DNA from: Clostridia bacterium
Lineage (GTDB): Bacteria > Bacillota_A > Clostridia > Christensenellales > Borkfalkiaceae
Assembly: GCA_017504735.1 (NCBI GenBank)
Contig: JAFVQP010000079.1
Span: 1-16,871, forward strand
DNA: 16,871 bases
Reading direction: 5' to 3'
Under the pieces are notes generated by a model that had not been told where the DNA came from, did no database searches, and worked only from the letters and a program-made list of their open reading frames with translations. The position numbers were made by a program, and so were the translations under genes. Shown in pieces: positions 1 to 7,793 of the stretch (position 1 is its first letter; every line of letters begins with the position of its first letter).

Positions 1-764
1 CGGGAGATTACCATACGCATACACCCTATTCGCACGGAAAAAATACCGTTGCGGAAAACGTGGAAAGGGCGAAAGAATTAGGGTTAAAACAAATCGGTAT
101 TGCCGACCACGGTTTTTCGCACGTGGCGTTTGGTATTCGCCGCCGTCAAGTGGCCGCATATAAGGCAGAATGTGAAGCCGCAAGTCAACGATTTGGTGTT
201 GACGTCTTGGTGGGGATTGAGGCAAATATTCGAGGCATCGAGGGAAAAGCGGATTTAACGGAAAAAGATTTTGAAAATTTTGATTTATACCTTTGCGGAA
301 AGCACGTATTTATATGGTATGATGGTTTTGGCGCGATGCTTCGCTACGGCGGTGGAAATTTCCATGCGGACAAGCTTGGTATTCAGTCGAAAAAACTGAT
401 TGACTACAACACAAAGGCGTATATTAATACGATTAAAAATAATCCAATTGATGCAATTTCGCACCTCAATTATATGTGTCCTGCCAATGCATTAGAGGTG
501 GCGAAATGTGCGGCGGACTATGGTACGTATATTGAATTGAACAGCAAGAAAACGCATTTAACGGATGAAGAATTAAATGAAATTGTTGCTAAAACAGAGG
601 CGCGGTTTATCATCAACTCCGATGCGCACAGCAAGGATAGGGTTGGGGATAAACGGTTGGTAGAGGAACAGCTTGCTAGGTTGAATTTCCCAATGGAGCG
701 TATCGATAACATCGACGGACGCGTACCTACTTTCCGCTTTGCGGACTTTAAAAAGACTATGTAA
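1..764 (+). CDS. PHP-domain metal-dependent phosphoesterase (5' end cut by window edge)
   Basis: The reading frame is open from base 3, upstream of a GTG at 60 that is not the real start: the frame upstream of it encodes the first PHP motif, GDYHTHTPYSHGK. Probably only a few N-terminal residues are missing; 253 residues are visible. PHP metal-site motifs appear in order: HTH, ADHG, GIEANI, GKH, ISHLNY and NSDAHS, so the metal centre looks complete. The family hydrolyses phosphate esters such as histidinol phosphate or sugar phosphates; the substrate here cannot be told. It ends 10 bases before whiA in the same direction, so it is probably co-transcribed with it. PHP genes beside whiA are common in Clostridia, where their role is unclear. 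The family call is firm; the specific function is open. Confidence 0.88.
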   Translation, partial: GDYHTHTPYSHGKNTVAENVERAKELGLKQIGIADHGFSHVAFGIRRRQVAAYKAECEAASQRFGVDVLVGIEANIRGIEGKADLTEKDFENFDLYLCGKHVFIWYDGFGAMLRYGGGNFHADKLGIQSKKLIDYNTKAYINTIKNNPIDAISHLNYMCPANALEVAKCAADYGTYIELNSKKTHLTDEELNEIVAKTEARFIINSDAHSKDRVGDKRLVEEQLARLNFPMERIDNIDGRVPTFRFADFKKTM

Positions 765-774
765 CGGAGCGAAA

Positions 775-1734
775 ATGAGTTTTACTTCGGATTTAAAAAA
801 AGAGATTATACATCGTGGAGTGGGGAAGAACCGTGCTTGTCGAAAGGCTGCGATTTCCGCATTTGTACGTACCAGCGGTTTTGTTGGGCGAAAGGATGGG
901 AAACCTAGCTTTTTCATTGTGAGTGAAACGGAGAACGTTGCCGAGTTCTTTATGGCAACTTTTGCGGAGACTTTTAACACAGAGCTTGCGGTTACCAATG
1001 CGACGATGGATAGGATGAGTGGTAGAGATAAATTACTGCTACAATGTCCTTCTCCTGCGGTGGAATGTGTTCTTTCGGAATTGAATTTCTTGCAAAACGA
1101 TGGCAAGCTGAGTGAAGGGATCAGCGATTTTTATTCTTGGAGCGAGCAAGAGTGTATTGCTTATGCAAAGGGGGCGTTTTTGGGCAGCGGCAGTTGTACC
1201 GTCCCTGGGGAAGGCAGTAAATCGGGTTATCACTTAGAATTTGTCTTTTTGGATGGGGCAACCGCACGGGATTTTTGTGACTTACTGTCGGGTTTGGAGG
1301 TGTTTGCTCGCTTGCGGGAACGAAAGGATACCTTCGTTGTATATATGAAAAGCAAGGAAACGATTTCCGACTTTTTATCGGTAATCGGTGCCAATAAAAC
1401 CTTGAAAAAGTTTTCCGCGTTGGTGGATGAACGTGATAAAGCAAACCAAAATAACCGCGCGCAAAATTGTATGGCGGGCAATGCCGATAAAGCTGCAATC
1501 GCTTCGGTTAAACAAGTAGTTGCCTTTGAGAAGTTATGCCAATGGAGCGGTTTTACCGATTTATCTGAAGAATTGCAGGCGGCGGCACGCGCTCGCTTGG
1601 AGCATAAAAATAAAACTTTACAGGAACTTGCCGATTATTTAAAAATCAGCAAAAGCTGTCTAAACCATCGCATGAGAAGGTTGATGCAGTTGGCTGAGAC
1701 ATGTGAAATAAACAAAGAAACGGAAGAATTATGA
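775..1734 (+). CDS. whiA: WhiA, DNA-binding protein (sporulation/cell-division regulator family)
   Basis: This 319-residue protein has the normal WhiA length. The start is the ATG at 775, preceded by a GGAG at 766-769; a TTG at 739 in the same frame would give a longer product but lies inside the PHP gene and has no good ribosome site. The N-terminal part begins MSFTSDLKKEI as in the family. A degenerate LAGLIDADG-homing-endonuclease-like region follows (about 125-215, CIAYAKGAFLGSGS), then the conserved NR..NC...N segment (227-236). A C-terminal helix-turn-helix spans about 275-305 (TLQELADYLKISKSCLNHRM). In Streptomyces WhiA is a sporulation transcription factor; in Bacillota it affects cell division and chromosome organisation. 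Its stop overlaps the dnaE start by 4 bases (ATGA), suggesting translational coupling. Confidence 0.95.
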   Translation: MSFTSDLKKEIIHRGVGKNRACRKAAISAFVRTSGFVGRKDGKPSFFIVSETENVAEFFMATFAETFNTELAVTNATMDRMSGRDKLLLQCPSPAVECVLSELNFLQNDGKLSEGISDFYSWSEQECIAYAKGAFLGSGSCTVPGEGSKSGYHLEFVFLDGATARDFCDLLSGLEVFARLRERKDTFVVYMKSKETISDFLSVIGANKTLKKFSALVDERDKANQNNRAQNCMAGNADKAAIASVKQVVAFEKLCQWSGFTDLSEELQAAARARLEHKNKTLQELADYLKISKSCLNHRMRRLMQLAETCEINKETEEL

Positions 1735-4700
1735 CGGATTTTGTACACTTACATTTACACACGGAATACAGTTTGTTGGATGGTGCGGCGAAGGTGGACG
1801 ATTTGATCGACCATCTTGTGAAAAACGAGATTGATACCTGCGCGATCACCGATCACGGCAATATGTACGCCTCGTTGTATTTTGCGGAAGAATGTGTAAA
1901 AAAAGGAATTAAATATATCATCGGGTGCGAGTTATACGCAGTAGATAATCACCTTGATAAACGTCCTGGGAAAAACGAGCATATTGTATTGCTTGCGAAA
2001 AACAAAACGGGGTATAAAAACATCGTTAAGCTGGATTCGCTTTCCTTCATTGATGGGTATTACGGCGGTAAACCGCGCATCAGCTACGACTTGATTAAAC
2101 AGTACAGCGAAGGGGTAATTTGCCTCTCCGCTTGTTTGGCTGGACGCATACCGCAGTTGTTGCTTCGAGGCGATTATGAGGGGGCGAAAGCGTGGGCGCT
2201 TGAGATGAAAGGCGTGTTTGGAGAAGATTTCTATATTGAGCTCCAGGATCACGGTATTGCGGAGCAAAGACAAATTTTACCCGACCTTATCAAGTTGGCA
2301 CGTGAGTTAGACATCCAAATGGTGGCAACCAACGACGTGCATTATATTGAAAAGGACGATTGGGAAGCGCACGAAATTTTGCTTTGTATTCAAACGAAAT
2401 CAACGCTTGCTGCGCCGAAAATGCGTTTTGACGAGCATGAATTTTACATGAAATCGGGCGACGAAATGTTAGAAATTTTCAACTACGTTCCCGAAGCAAT
2501 TTCCAATACTCGCGTGATTGCAAACAAGATTGAGGAGCCTGTTTTTGATATTACCCCTAAAGGGGATCCTATCCGTGATACTTCGCTTATTCCTTTGTAT
2601 AAGCCGGATGATGGTTCCACCTCGCCTGATTATTTGACTCGTTTAACCTGGGAAGGTTTGCCTAAGCGTTATGCGGAAATTACCGATACCATCAGAGAAA
2701 GAGCAAATTACGAGCTGGGGATTATCATCAGCATGGGTTTTGCCGATTATTTCTTGATTGTATGGGATTATATTAACTGGTCGCGTTTGAATGGTATTCC
2801 CGTTGGCCCTGGCCGTGGATCGGGTGTAGGTAGTATCGTTGCGTATTCCATTGGTATTACCGACGTTGACCCGTTGAAGTATGATTTGATTTTTGAGCGT
2901 TTCTTGAATCCTGATCGTGTATCCATGCCCGACTTCGACGTCGATTTCTGTACAAAGCGTCGATATGAAACGATTGAATACGTGCGTGAAAAATATCACC
3001 CTGAAAACGTAGCGCAAATTGTTACCTTTGGTACGCTGGCTTCACGTGCTGTTATCAAGGACGTTGGGCGCGTTATGGGTGTGCCTTATTCGGAAACGGA
3101 TAAAGTTGCAAAATTAATGGATGGTAAATCAACCATCGGTGAATTATTAGGGTTAAAAATCCCCAAACTAGAAAAGCAGTTGGAAGATCCTAGCTTATCG
3201 GAAGAAAAGCGTGGGGAACTTACGAAAAAACTGAAAGAACAAAAAGATAAAAAGAACCCCGAATTTATCGAGGTCTATGAAACGAATGAAGAGTTGCACC
3301 GTGTTATTGATATGGGCTTAAAGCTGGAAGGTATGCCCAAGAACACGTCGGAACACGCGGCTGGTGTCGTTATTTGTAATAAAATTTTGGCAGATAACGT
3401 ACCATTGGCTAGAAACGGTGACGATATCGTTACGCAATTCGATATGAAAGAGGTAGAAGCCGTCGGCATGTTGAAGATGGACTTCCTTGCTTTGACGACG
3501 CTCACCGATATCCAAAATACTTTGGAATATATCAAAATAGGACATGGGGTGGACATCGACTTTAATAAAATCGGTGTGGACGTCCCGGAGGCATATCAGT
3601 TGATTTCGTCGGGGGATACTGATGCTGTGTTCCAGCTTGAACAAGGCGGCATGAAGAAATTCATGAAAGACCTGCAACCCAACTGTTTGGAAGATTTGAT
3701 CGCAGGTATTTCCTTGTATCGACCTGGTCCGATGGACTTCATTCCCACCTATATTCGAAATAAGCACAATCCTGAGCTCATTGTGTATGATACCCCGTTC
3801 CTTGAACCGATTTTGAAAAACTCCTATGGGGTTATCGTATATCAGGAACAGGTAATGCAAATTTTCCAACAGCTTGCAGGTTATACCTACGGTCAAGCCG
3901 ACCTTGTGCGTCGTGCAATGGCGAAAAAGAAGAAAAAAGAGCTGATGGAACAAAAGGATAAATTTATTTACGGTGCGCCCGCGGAAAATATTTCAGGGTG
4001 CGTATCGAAGGGTATCCCTGCGGAAGTTGCGGCAAAGATATTCGGCGATATGGAAAGCTTTGCTTCATACGCATTCAACAAATCGCACGCAGCTGCGTAT
4101 GCGGTGGTTGCATATCGTACGGCGTATTTGAAGCATTTCTACCTGAAGGAATTCCTTGCGGGTATCTTGAACGATCGTATTGATAAGAGTGACGAAGTAT
4201 CCAAGTATATCATGTACATGAAGGAGAAAAATATCTCCGTTCTACCGCCTGATATCAATCGATCTAAGGATATTTTCTGGGTAGAAGGCAATGGGCTTCG
4301 TATCGGTTTGGGGGCACTTCGCGGTGTTGGTCAAGACGCAATTGCTTCGGTTATCAAGGAGCGTGAAGAGAATGGCTTATTTAAAGATTTTTCCGATTTT
4401 GCTACCCGTTGTGCAAAGTATATCAATAAGCGTATTGTGGAAAGTTTGATTTATGCAGGCGCATTCGATTGCTTTGGGTATAACCGCGCGCAAGTGGCGG
4501 CGGTATATGAAGAAGTATTGACCCGTGTCAATGCAATGGAAAAACAAAAGGGCGGCGCGCAAATTTCGTTGTTTGGGGAGTTCATTGAAGAACAAGCGAT
4601 TGAAATTCAGTATCCCAATATACCCGAATTTGAAACGATGGAAAAATTATCAAAGGAAAAATCCGTACTTGGCGTGTACGTCAGCGGTCACCCCTTTGAA

Positions 4701-5342
4701 AAATTCTTACCTTACTTCAAAGATAGGACGTTTAATTGCTCAATGCTTAGCGACTACGAAGAAGATGAGGAAACGGGTAGAAAAACCTATCATAATATTG
4801 AAGATGGTCAGCAGATCACGATGGGTGGTATGATTTCAGACTTTAAGAAGTTAAAAACGCGTAGCGGTTCGTTTATGGCGTTTGTAACGGTAGAGGATTT
4901 GTTTGGCTCGATTGAGTGTGTATGCTTCCCTAAAATTTACGAACGGATTCGTAACTTTTTGGAAAGTGACCGCGTCGTATCCTTGTCGGGTAAAATCAGT
5001 ATTGAAGATGAAAAACCGCCTGCAATTATCGTTGATAAAATGTGGGAATTTAACTTGGATGAAGTAGAGGAAAAGACGGCTGCGGCGACAAATGCAAAGG
5101 CGGCTCCTGTTAATGTCCAAAAATCGGATGCGGAGAAGCGTTTGTGGCTGAATATTACAGGGATGGAAGAGGTAGACGTTGAAGAACTGCTTGAAACCCT
5201 TTCTTATTATCCTGGGGAAACGGTTGTATGCTTCGTGCAAAATGGTAAAAAGATGCTTTGTTCGCACAAAGTAAATCCAAATAAGGCACTCTTTGCGGAG
5301 CTTGCTACATTTTTGCCGGAAAATTGCATTAAATTTATTTAA
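1731..5342 (+). CDS. dnaE: DNA polymerase III subunit alpha (DnaE)
   Basis: This 1203-residue protein is the replicative C-family polymerase, slightly longer than many homologues. The N-terminal PHP domain (about 1-270) carries what look like all its metal ligands: HLH at 8-10, DH at 41-42, E67, H84, H174 and D202/H204. The polymerase core has the GPGRGSG motif (359-365), the catalytic PDFDVDF (400-406) and a third acidic residue at D584 in KMDFL. An OB-fold lies near 1020-1110, followed by a short C-terminal tail. A lysine- and glutamate-rich stretch at about 478-510 looks like an insertion before the LEGMPKNTSEHAAG segment. The protein is DnaE type, not PolC: no exonuclease domain interrupts the PHP domain. 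The start ATG overlaps the whiA stop; a GGAAG at 1722-1726 is the ribosome site. Confidence 0.97.
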   Translation: MTDFVHLHLHTEYSLLDGAAKVDDLIDHLVKNEIDTCAITDHGNMYASLYFAEECVKKGIKYIIGCELYAVDNHLDKRPGKNEHIVLLAKNKTGYKNIVKLDSLSFIDGYYGGKPRISYDLIKQYSEGVICLSACLAGRIPQLLLRGDYEGAKAWALEMKGVFGEDFYIELQDHGIAEQRQILPDLIKLARELDIQMVATNDVHYIEKDDWEAHEILLCIQTKSTLAAPKMRFDEHEFYMKSGDEMLEIFNYVPEAISNTRVIANKIEEPVFDITPKGDPIRDTSLIPLYKPDDGSTSPDYLTRLTWEGLPKRYAEITDTIRERANYELGIIISMGFADYFLIVWDYINWSRLNGIPVGPGRGSGVGSIVAYSIGITDVDPLKYDLIFERFLNPDRVSMPDFDVDFCTKRRYETIEYVREKYHPENVAQIVTFGTLASRAVIKDVGRVMGVPYSETDKVAKLMDGKSTIGELLGLKIPKLEKQLEDPSLSEEKRGELTKKLKEQKDKKNPEFIEVYETNEELHRVIDMGLKLEGMPKNTSEHAAGVVICNKILADNVPLARNGDDIVTQFDMKEVEAVGMLKMDFLALTTLTDIQNTLEYIKIGHGVDIDFNKIGVDVPEAYQLISSGDTDAVFQLEQGGMKKFMKDLQPNCLEDLIAGISLYRPGPMDFIPTYIRNKHNPELIVYDTPFLEPILKNSYGVIVYQEQVMQIFQQLAGYTYGQADLVRRAMAKKKKKELMEQKDKFIYGAPAENISGCVSKGIPAEVAAKIFGDMESFASYAFNKSHAAAYAVVAYRTAYLKHFYLKEFLAGILNDRIDKSDEVSKYIMYMKEKNISVLPPDINRSKDIFWVEGNGLRIGLGALRGVGQDAIASVIKEREENGLFKDFSDFATRCAKYINKRIVESLIYAGAFDCFGYNRAQVAAVYEEVLTRVNAMEKQKGGAQISLFGEFIEEQAIEIQYPNIPEFETMEKLSKEKSVLGVYVSGHPFEKFLPYFKDRTFNCSMLSDYEEDEETGRKTYHNIEDGQQITMGGMISDFKKLKTRSGSFMAFVTVEDLFGSIECVCFPKIYERIRNFLESDRVVSLSGKISIEDEKPPAIIVDKMWEFNLDEVEEKTAAATNAKAAPVNVQKSDAEKRLWLNITGMEEVDVEELLETLSYYPGETVVCFVQNGKKMLCSHKVNPNKALFAELATFLPENCIKFI

Positions 5343-5359
5343 AGGTTAAAAAATACTAG

Positions 5360-5376
5360 AAAAGCTTTGCTTTTTT
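5360..5376 (+). terminator. Weak hairpin plus T-run after dnaE (possible terminator)
   Basis: AAAAGC (5360-5365) can pair with GCTTTT (5369-5374) across a 3-base loop, and six T residues occupy 5371-5376. The stem is short and AT-rich, and it overlaps the -35 box of the pfkA promoter, so it may be fortuitous. No other terminator is visible after dnaE. Confidence 0.3.
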
Positions 5377-5395
5377 ATGACAATTTTGCTATAAT
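5367..5395 (+). promoter_or_regulatory. pfkA promoter, extended -10
   Basis: A TTGCTT -35 box (5367-5372) is separated by 17 bases from a perfect TATAAT (5390-5395). A TG one base upstream of it (5387-5388) makes an extended -10. Transcription should start near 5402, giving a leader of roughly 20 bases that contains the ribosome site AGAGGTG (5411-5417). Confidence 0.8.
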
Positions 5396-5423
5396 ATATT
5401 GGTACAAATGAGAGGTGTAAAGT

Positions 5424-6383
5424 ATGAAAAGAATTGGTTTATTGACGAGCGGCGGTGACGCTCCTGGTATGAATGCGGCAATCCGCGCAGTTGTACGTTC
5501 GGGCATCTTCTTTGGTATGGAAGTGTACGGTATCGAACGTGGTTATGCGGGTTTGATTGAAGATAACGTTATGAAGATGGAGATGCGTAGCGTTTCCAAT
5601 ATTGTACAATGTGGTGGTACTCGTTTAAGAACGGCAAGATGTTTAGAGATGTTGACGGTAGAAGGTCAAAAGAAAGCGTTGGATACCTTGGAAAAACACG
5701 GTATAGATGGTTTGGTTGTTATTGGGGGCGACGGTTCGTTTAAGGGCGCGAAAGTCCTTAGCGAATATGGTGTGCCGACTATCGGTATTCCTGGTACGAT
5801 TGACAACGACATTGAATATACCGATTATACCCTTGGCTTTGATACAGCGGTAAATACGTGTCTTGATATCATCAATAAATTGCGTGATACGATGACTTCG
5901 CACGAACGCGTGTCCGTTGTAGAGGTAATGGGCAGACATTGCGGAGATATCGCGTTGTATAGCGGTATTGCATCGGGCGCGGAAATCATCGTTGTACCAG
6001 AACTTCCCTTTAATATGGACGAAATCGCTTCGCGAATTAATCGTTCTCGTGCGCAAGGCAAACATTCGAATATTATTGTTGTTGCGGAAGGTGTTATGAG
6101 TGCGGAAAAATTCGCAAATCAGTTGCAACAGGTAACCGAATATTCTGTTCGTCCTACTTGTATTGGTCACGTACAGCGCGGCGGTTCGCCTACGATGTCG
6201 GATAGAATGTTGGCTGCACAATTTGGTAATAAGGCGGTTCGTTTGCTTAACGAAGGTATTGGTAATCGTGTGGTTGGTATTCGTGATAATAAAATTATCG
6301 ATATGGATATTATCGAGGCAGTTTCGATGAAAAAGACGTTTAATTACGAATTGTATGAAACCCTTCAAATGATTTCTATGTAA
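5424..6383 (+). CDS. pfkA: ATP-dependent 6-phosphofructokinase
   Basis: This 319-residue enzyme phosphorylates fructose 6-phosphate to fructose 1,6-bisphosphate in glycolysis. It aligns by eye with E. coli PfkA almost without gaps, so numbering carries over. The ATP motif GGDGS (101-105) with G104, and PGTIDND with G124, mark the ATP-dependent rather than the pyrophosphate-dependent type. Catalytic and sugar-phosphate residues D127, D129, R162, R171, E222, R243, H249 and R252 are present. In the effector site, R21, R25, R154, E187 and K213 are kept, but position 54 is Met, 211 is Gln and 214 is His, so regulation by ADP and phosphoenolpyruvate may differ. The gene is monocistronic, with its own promoter and a strong terminator. 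The ATG at 5424 has an AGAGGTG six bases upstream. Confidence 0.97.
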   Translation: MKRIGLLTSGGDAPGMNAAIRAVVRSGIFFGMEVYGIERGYAGLIEDNVMKMEMRSVSNIVQCGGTRLRTARCLEMLTVEGQKKALDTLEKHGIDGLVVIGGDGSFKGAKVLSEYGVPTIGIPGTIDNDIEYTDYTLGFDTAVNTCLDIINKLRDTMTSHERVSVVEVMGRHCGDIALYSGIASGAEIIVVPELPFNMDEIASRINRSRAQGKHSNIIVVAEGVMSAEKFANQLQQVTEYSVRPTCIGHVQRGGSPTMSDRMLAAQFGNKAVRLLNEGIGNRVVGIRDNKIIDMDIIEAVSMKKTFNYELYETLQMISM

Positions 6384-6389
6384 AAAAGG

Positions 6390-6419
6390 ATAAGGTTGCT
6401 TCGGCGACCTTATTTTTTT
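6390..6419 (+). terminator. Intrinsic terminator of pfkA
   Basis: A 10-bp stem (6390-6399 with 6404-6413, including one G-T pair) is closed by a TTCG tetraloop and followed by a run of T residues to 6419. It starts 7 bases after the pfkA stop codon. Confidence 0.93.
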
Positions 6420-6450
6420 ATAATTTTCACATAAAAAATTCGTTTTGGTA

Positions 6451-6479
6451 TTGCAATTTTTGGGTATTTAATGTATAAT
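6451..6479 (+). promoter_or_regulatory. Promoter of the 1-phosphofructokinase-like gene
   Basis: TTGCAA (6451-6456), a 17-base spacer and TATAAT (6474-6479) form a sigma-A-type promoter. A second overlapping TATAAT sits at 6479-6484. The leader of roughly 35 bases holds the ribosome site AAGGGGAAG (6506-6514). Confidence 0.75.
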
Positions 6480-6521
6480 ATAATAGAGGCGCAAAAAGGC
6501 GCGGTAAGGGGAAGTTTTTAG

Positions 6522-7445
6522 ATGATTTTAAGTGTTTGTATGAGTCCTTGTATCGACGTGACGGTAGAGCTTGACGAGTTTAAGGTGGGAAAAACGAACG
6601 TTGTAAAACGCAAGGCTTTATCTTTGGGTGGTAAAGCCTTAAACGTAGCCATTGGGGTGAAACGTTTGGGGGGTAGCCCGTATCTGACAGGGATAATGTA
6701 TAAGGAAAATGGATTCATGTTTGAAAATGCCTTAAACAAGGAAGACGTTCCTTTTACGTTTATTTGGAATGATGGCAGAGTACGAGAAAATTATAAATTT
6801 ATAGATAGGCGTGCTATGTTGACAGAAGTAAACGATGTTGGGCAAGAAATTGCGCCGCAAACCGCGAAAGAAATGCTTGCTGCGGTCAGCGCGTTGTCTT
6901 CCCGTAGTAGCGTAACGGTTTTATCGGGCGGACTTCCTCGTGGATTGGATACTTCTTACTATGCAGATTTGGTGAAAGCGGTGGATAATCGTTCTTTAAA
7001 GATCGTGGACGCATCGGGACAGCGCATATTTGCGGCATTAAACGAGGGAGTGGATTTGGTAAAGCCGAATATTGACGAGCTAGAGGATGCAATAGGTCGT
7101 GCAATTACTTCCAAAGAAGATATGCTGACAGGTTGTTACGAGTTGTTGGATAGAGGGGCAAAAGTAGTATTGCTTTCCCTTGGTAGAAAGGGGGCAATCA
7201 TTACAGACGGGACACATTCGTACCATTGTAGAAGCATCAACGTTGCAGTCAACTCTACGGTTGGTGCAGGGGATGCAATGGTTGCAGCTGCTGCCATAGG
7301 ATTAGAACAATGCGCGCCGTTGTCTGAGATTTTACGGACGGGGGTTGCTGCTGGTACTGCAAACGTTATGACGGTAGGGCAGGTATCCTTTACGGAAGAC
7401 AAATACAACGAAGTATTGTCCACTTTAGAGGTGAAAGAAATTTAA
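6522..7445 (+). CDS. PfkB-family sugar kinase, probably 1-phosphofructokinase (FruK/LacC-like)
   Basis: This 307-residue protein belongs to the PfkB (ribokinase) fold. Signature 1 is SLGGKALNVA (34-43), where the usual family form is GGKGINVA. SGGLPRG (135-141) and KPNIDELE (181-188) follow. Signature 2 is NSTVGAGDAMVA (244-255) with catalytic base D251. The NSTVGAGD form is typical of the FruK/LacC branch, which phosphorylates fructose 1-phosphate or tagatose 6-phosphate, rather than of ribokinase (DTTGAGD). The substrate region RVRENYK (86-92) is not the standard FruK sequence, so specificity is uncertain. No fructose PTS genes or FruR-type regulator are nearby. It has its own promoter; no intrinsic terminator is visible after it, so some read-through into the next unit is possible. 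Confidence 0.82.
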   Translation: MILSVCMSPCIDVTVELDEFKVGKTNVVKRKALSLGGKALNVAIGVKRLGGSPYLTGIMYKENGFMFENALNKEDVPFTFIWNDGRVRENYKFIDRRAMLTEVNDVGQEIAPQTAKEMLAAVSALSSRSSVTVLSGGLPRGLDTSYYADLVKAVDNRSLKIVDASGQRIFAALNEGVDLVKPNIDELEDAIGRAITSKEDMLTGCYELLDRGAKVVLLSLGRKGAIITDGTHSYHCRSINVAVNSTVGAGDAMVAAAAIGLEQCAPLSEILRTGVAAGTANVMTVGQVSFTEDKYNEVLSTLEVKEI

Positions 7446-7484
7446 CATTTATTGAAAAAAATGTAGAAAATAGGCGAAAATTTA

Positions 7485-7513
7485 TTGCCTAAAACTGGAA
7501 AATTGTATATAAT
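7485..7513 (+). promoter_or_regulatory. Promoter of the cysteine-rich protein/DUF308 unit
   Basis: TTGCCT (7485-7490), 17 bases, then TATAAT (7508-7513). The predicted start near 7520 leaves a leader of about 60 bases that contains a perfect inverted repeat. The -35 box overlaps the right arm of a TAGGC/GCCTA inverted repeat (7471-7475 and 7487-7491). Confidence 0.7.
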
Positions 7514-7536
7514 AAATATCATAAAATAAGATTTGG

Positions 7537-7559
7537 TGCAAAAAAAGGAGTTTTTTGCA
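7537..7559 (+). promoter_or_regulatory. Leader hairpin with AGGAG in its loop
   Basis: TGCAAAAAA (7537-7545) is perfectly complementary to TTTTTTGCA (7551-7559), enclosing a 5-base AGGAG loop. It lies between the promoter and the true ribosome site of the cysteine-rich gene (AAGGAG, 7566-7571). The stem is nearly all A-T, so its stability as RNA is modest. It could be a leader element, an operator, or chance in an AT-rich gap. Confidence 0.4.
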
Positions 7560-7580
7560 TATAATAAGGAGCGTGTGACA

Positions 7581-7775
7581 ATGGATTTTAAGACACAGCA
7601 GGAACAGTTTGACAGTAAAAAATGGTATGACAGCCTTTGCGCTGGTGAGGATATGTGCGGTAAATACGATTTTTGTATTAAATGCTGTAAAACGGAAAAA
7701 TATCCTTGCGCTAAGGCGGCGCACAGATACAACAACAATTACGTTCGCATTGCTGTAATCCGTCGCCATAGATAA
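7581..7775 (+). CDS. Small cysteine-rich protein of unknown function (64 residues)
   Basis: The start is the ATG at 7581, with AAGGAG nine bases upstream; an in-frame TTG at 7533 lies in the leader hairpin region and lacks a ribosome site. The 64-residue product has six cysteines in 24 residues: C20, C26, C32, C35, C36 and C43 (spacing C-x5-C-x5-C-x2-CC-x6-C). A basic tail (RIAVIRRHR) ends it. There is no signal peptide or membrane segment, so it is probably cytoplasmic and may bind zinc or an iron-sulfur cluster. I recognise no family. It precedes the DUF308-like membrane protein by 18 bases and shares its transcript. That it is a real gene rests on the promoter, a good ribosome site, the cysteine spacing and the operon position. 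Confidence 0.72.
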   Translation: MDFKTQQEQFDSKKWYDSLCAGEDMCGKYDFCIKCCKTEKYPCAKAAHRYNNNYVRIAVIRRHR

Positions 7776-7793
7776 GCGCGAAAAGAGGTGTAA

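Noticed and set aside
739..774. Upstream TTG start for whiA
   Set aside because: It would add 12 residues unlike WhiA and lies inside the PHP gene. The ATG at 775 has a GGAG and gives the normal family N-terminus.
3998..4183. Small plus-strand frame inside dnaE
   Set aside because: It is out of frame with an intact, motif-bearing dnaE and has no ribosome site or recognisable product.
5377..5395. ATGACA as the -35 box of the pfkA promoter
   Set aside because: It is only 7 bases from the TATAAT. TTGCTT at 5367 has the proper 17-base spacing.
7471..7491. TAGGC/GCCTA inverted repeat after the PfkB-family gene as a terminator
   Set aside because: The stem is only 5 bp with an 11-base loop and no T-run. 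It overlaps the -35 box of the next promoter, so at most it is an operator candidate.
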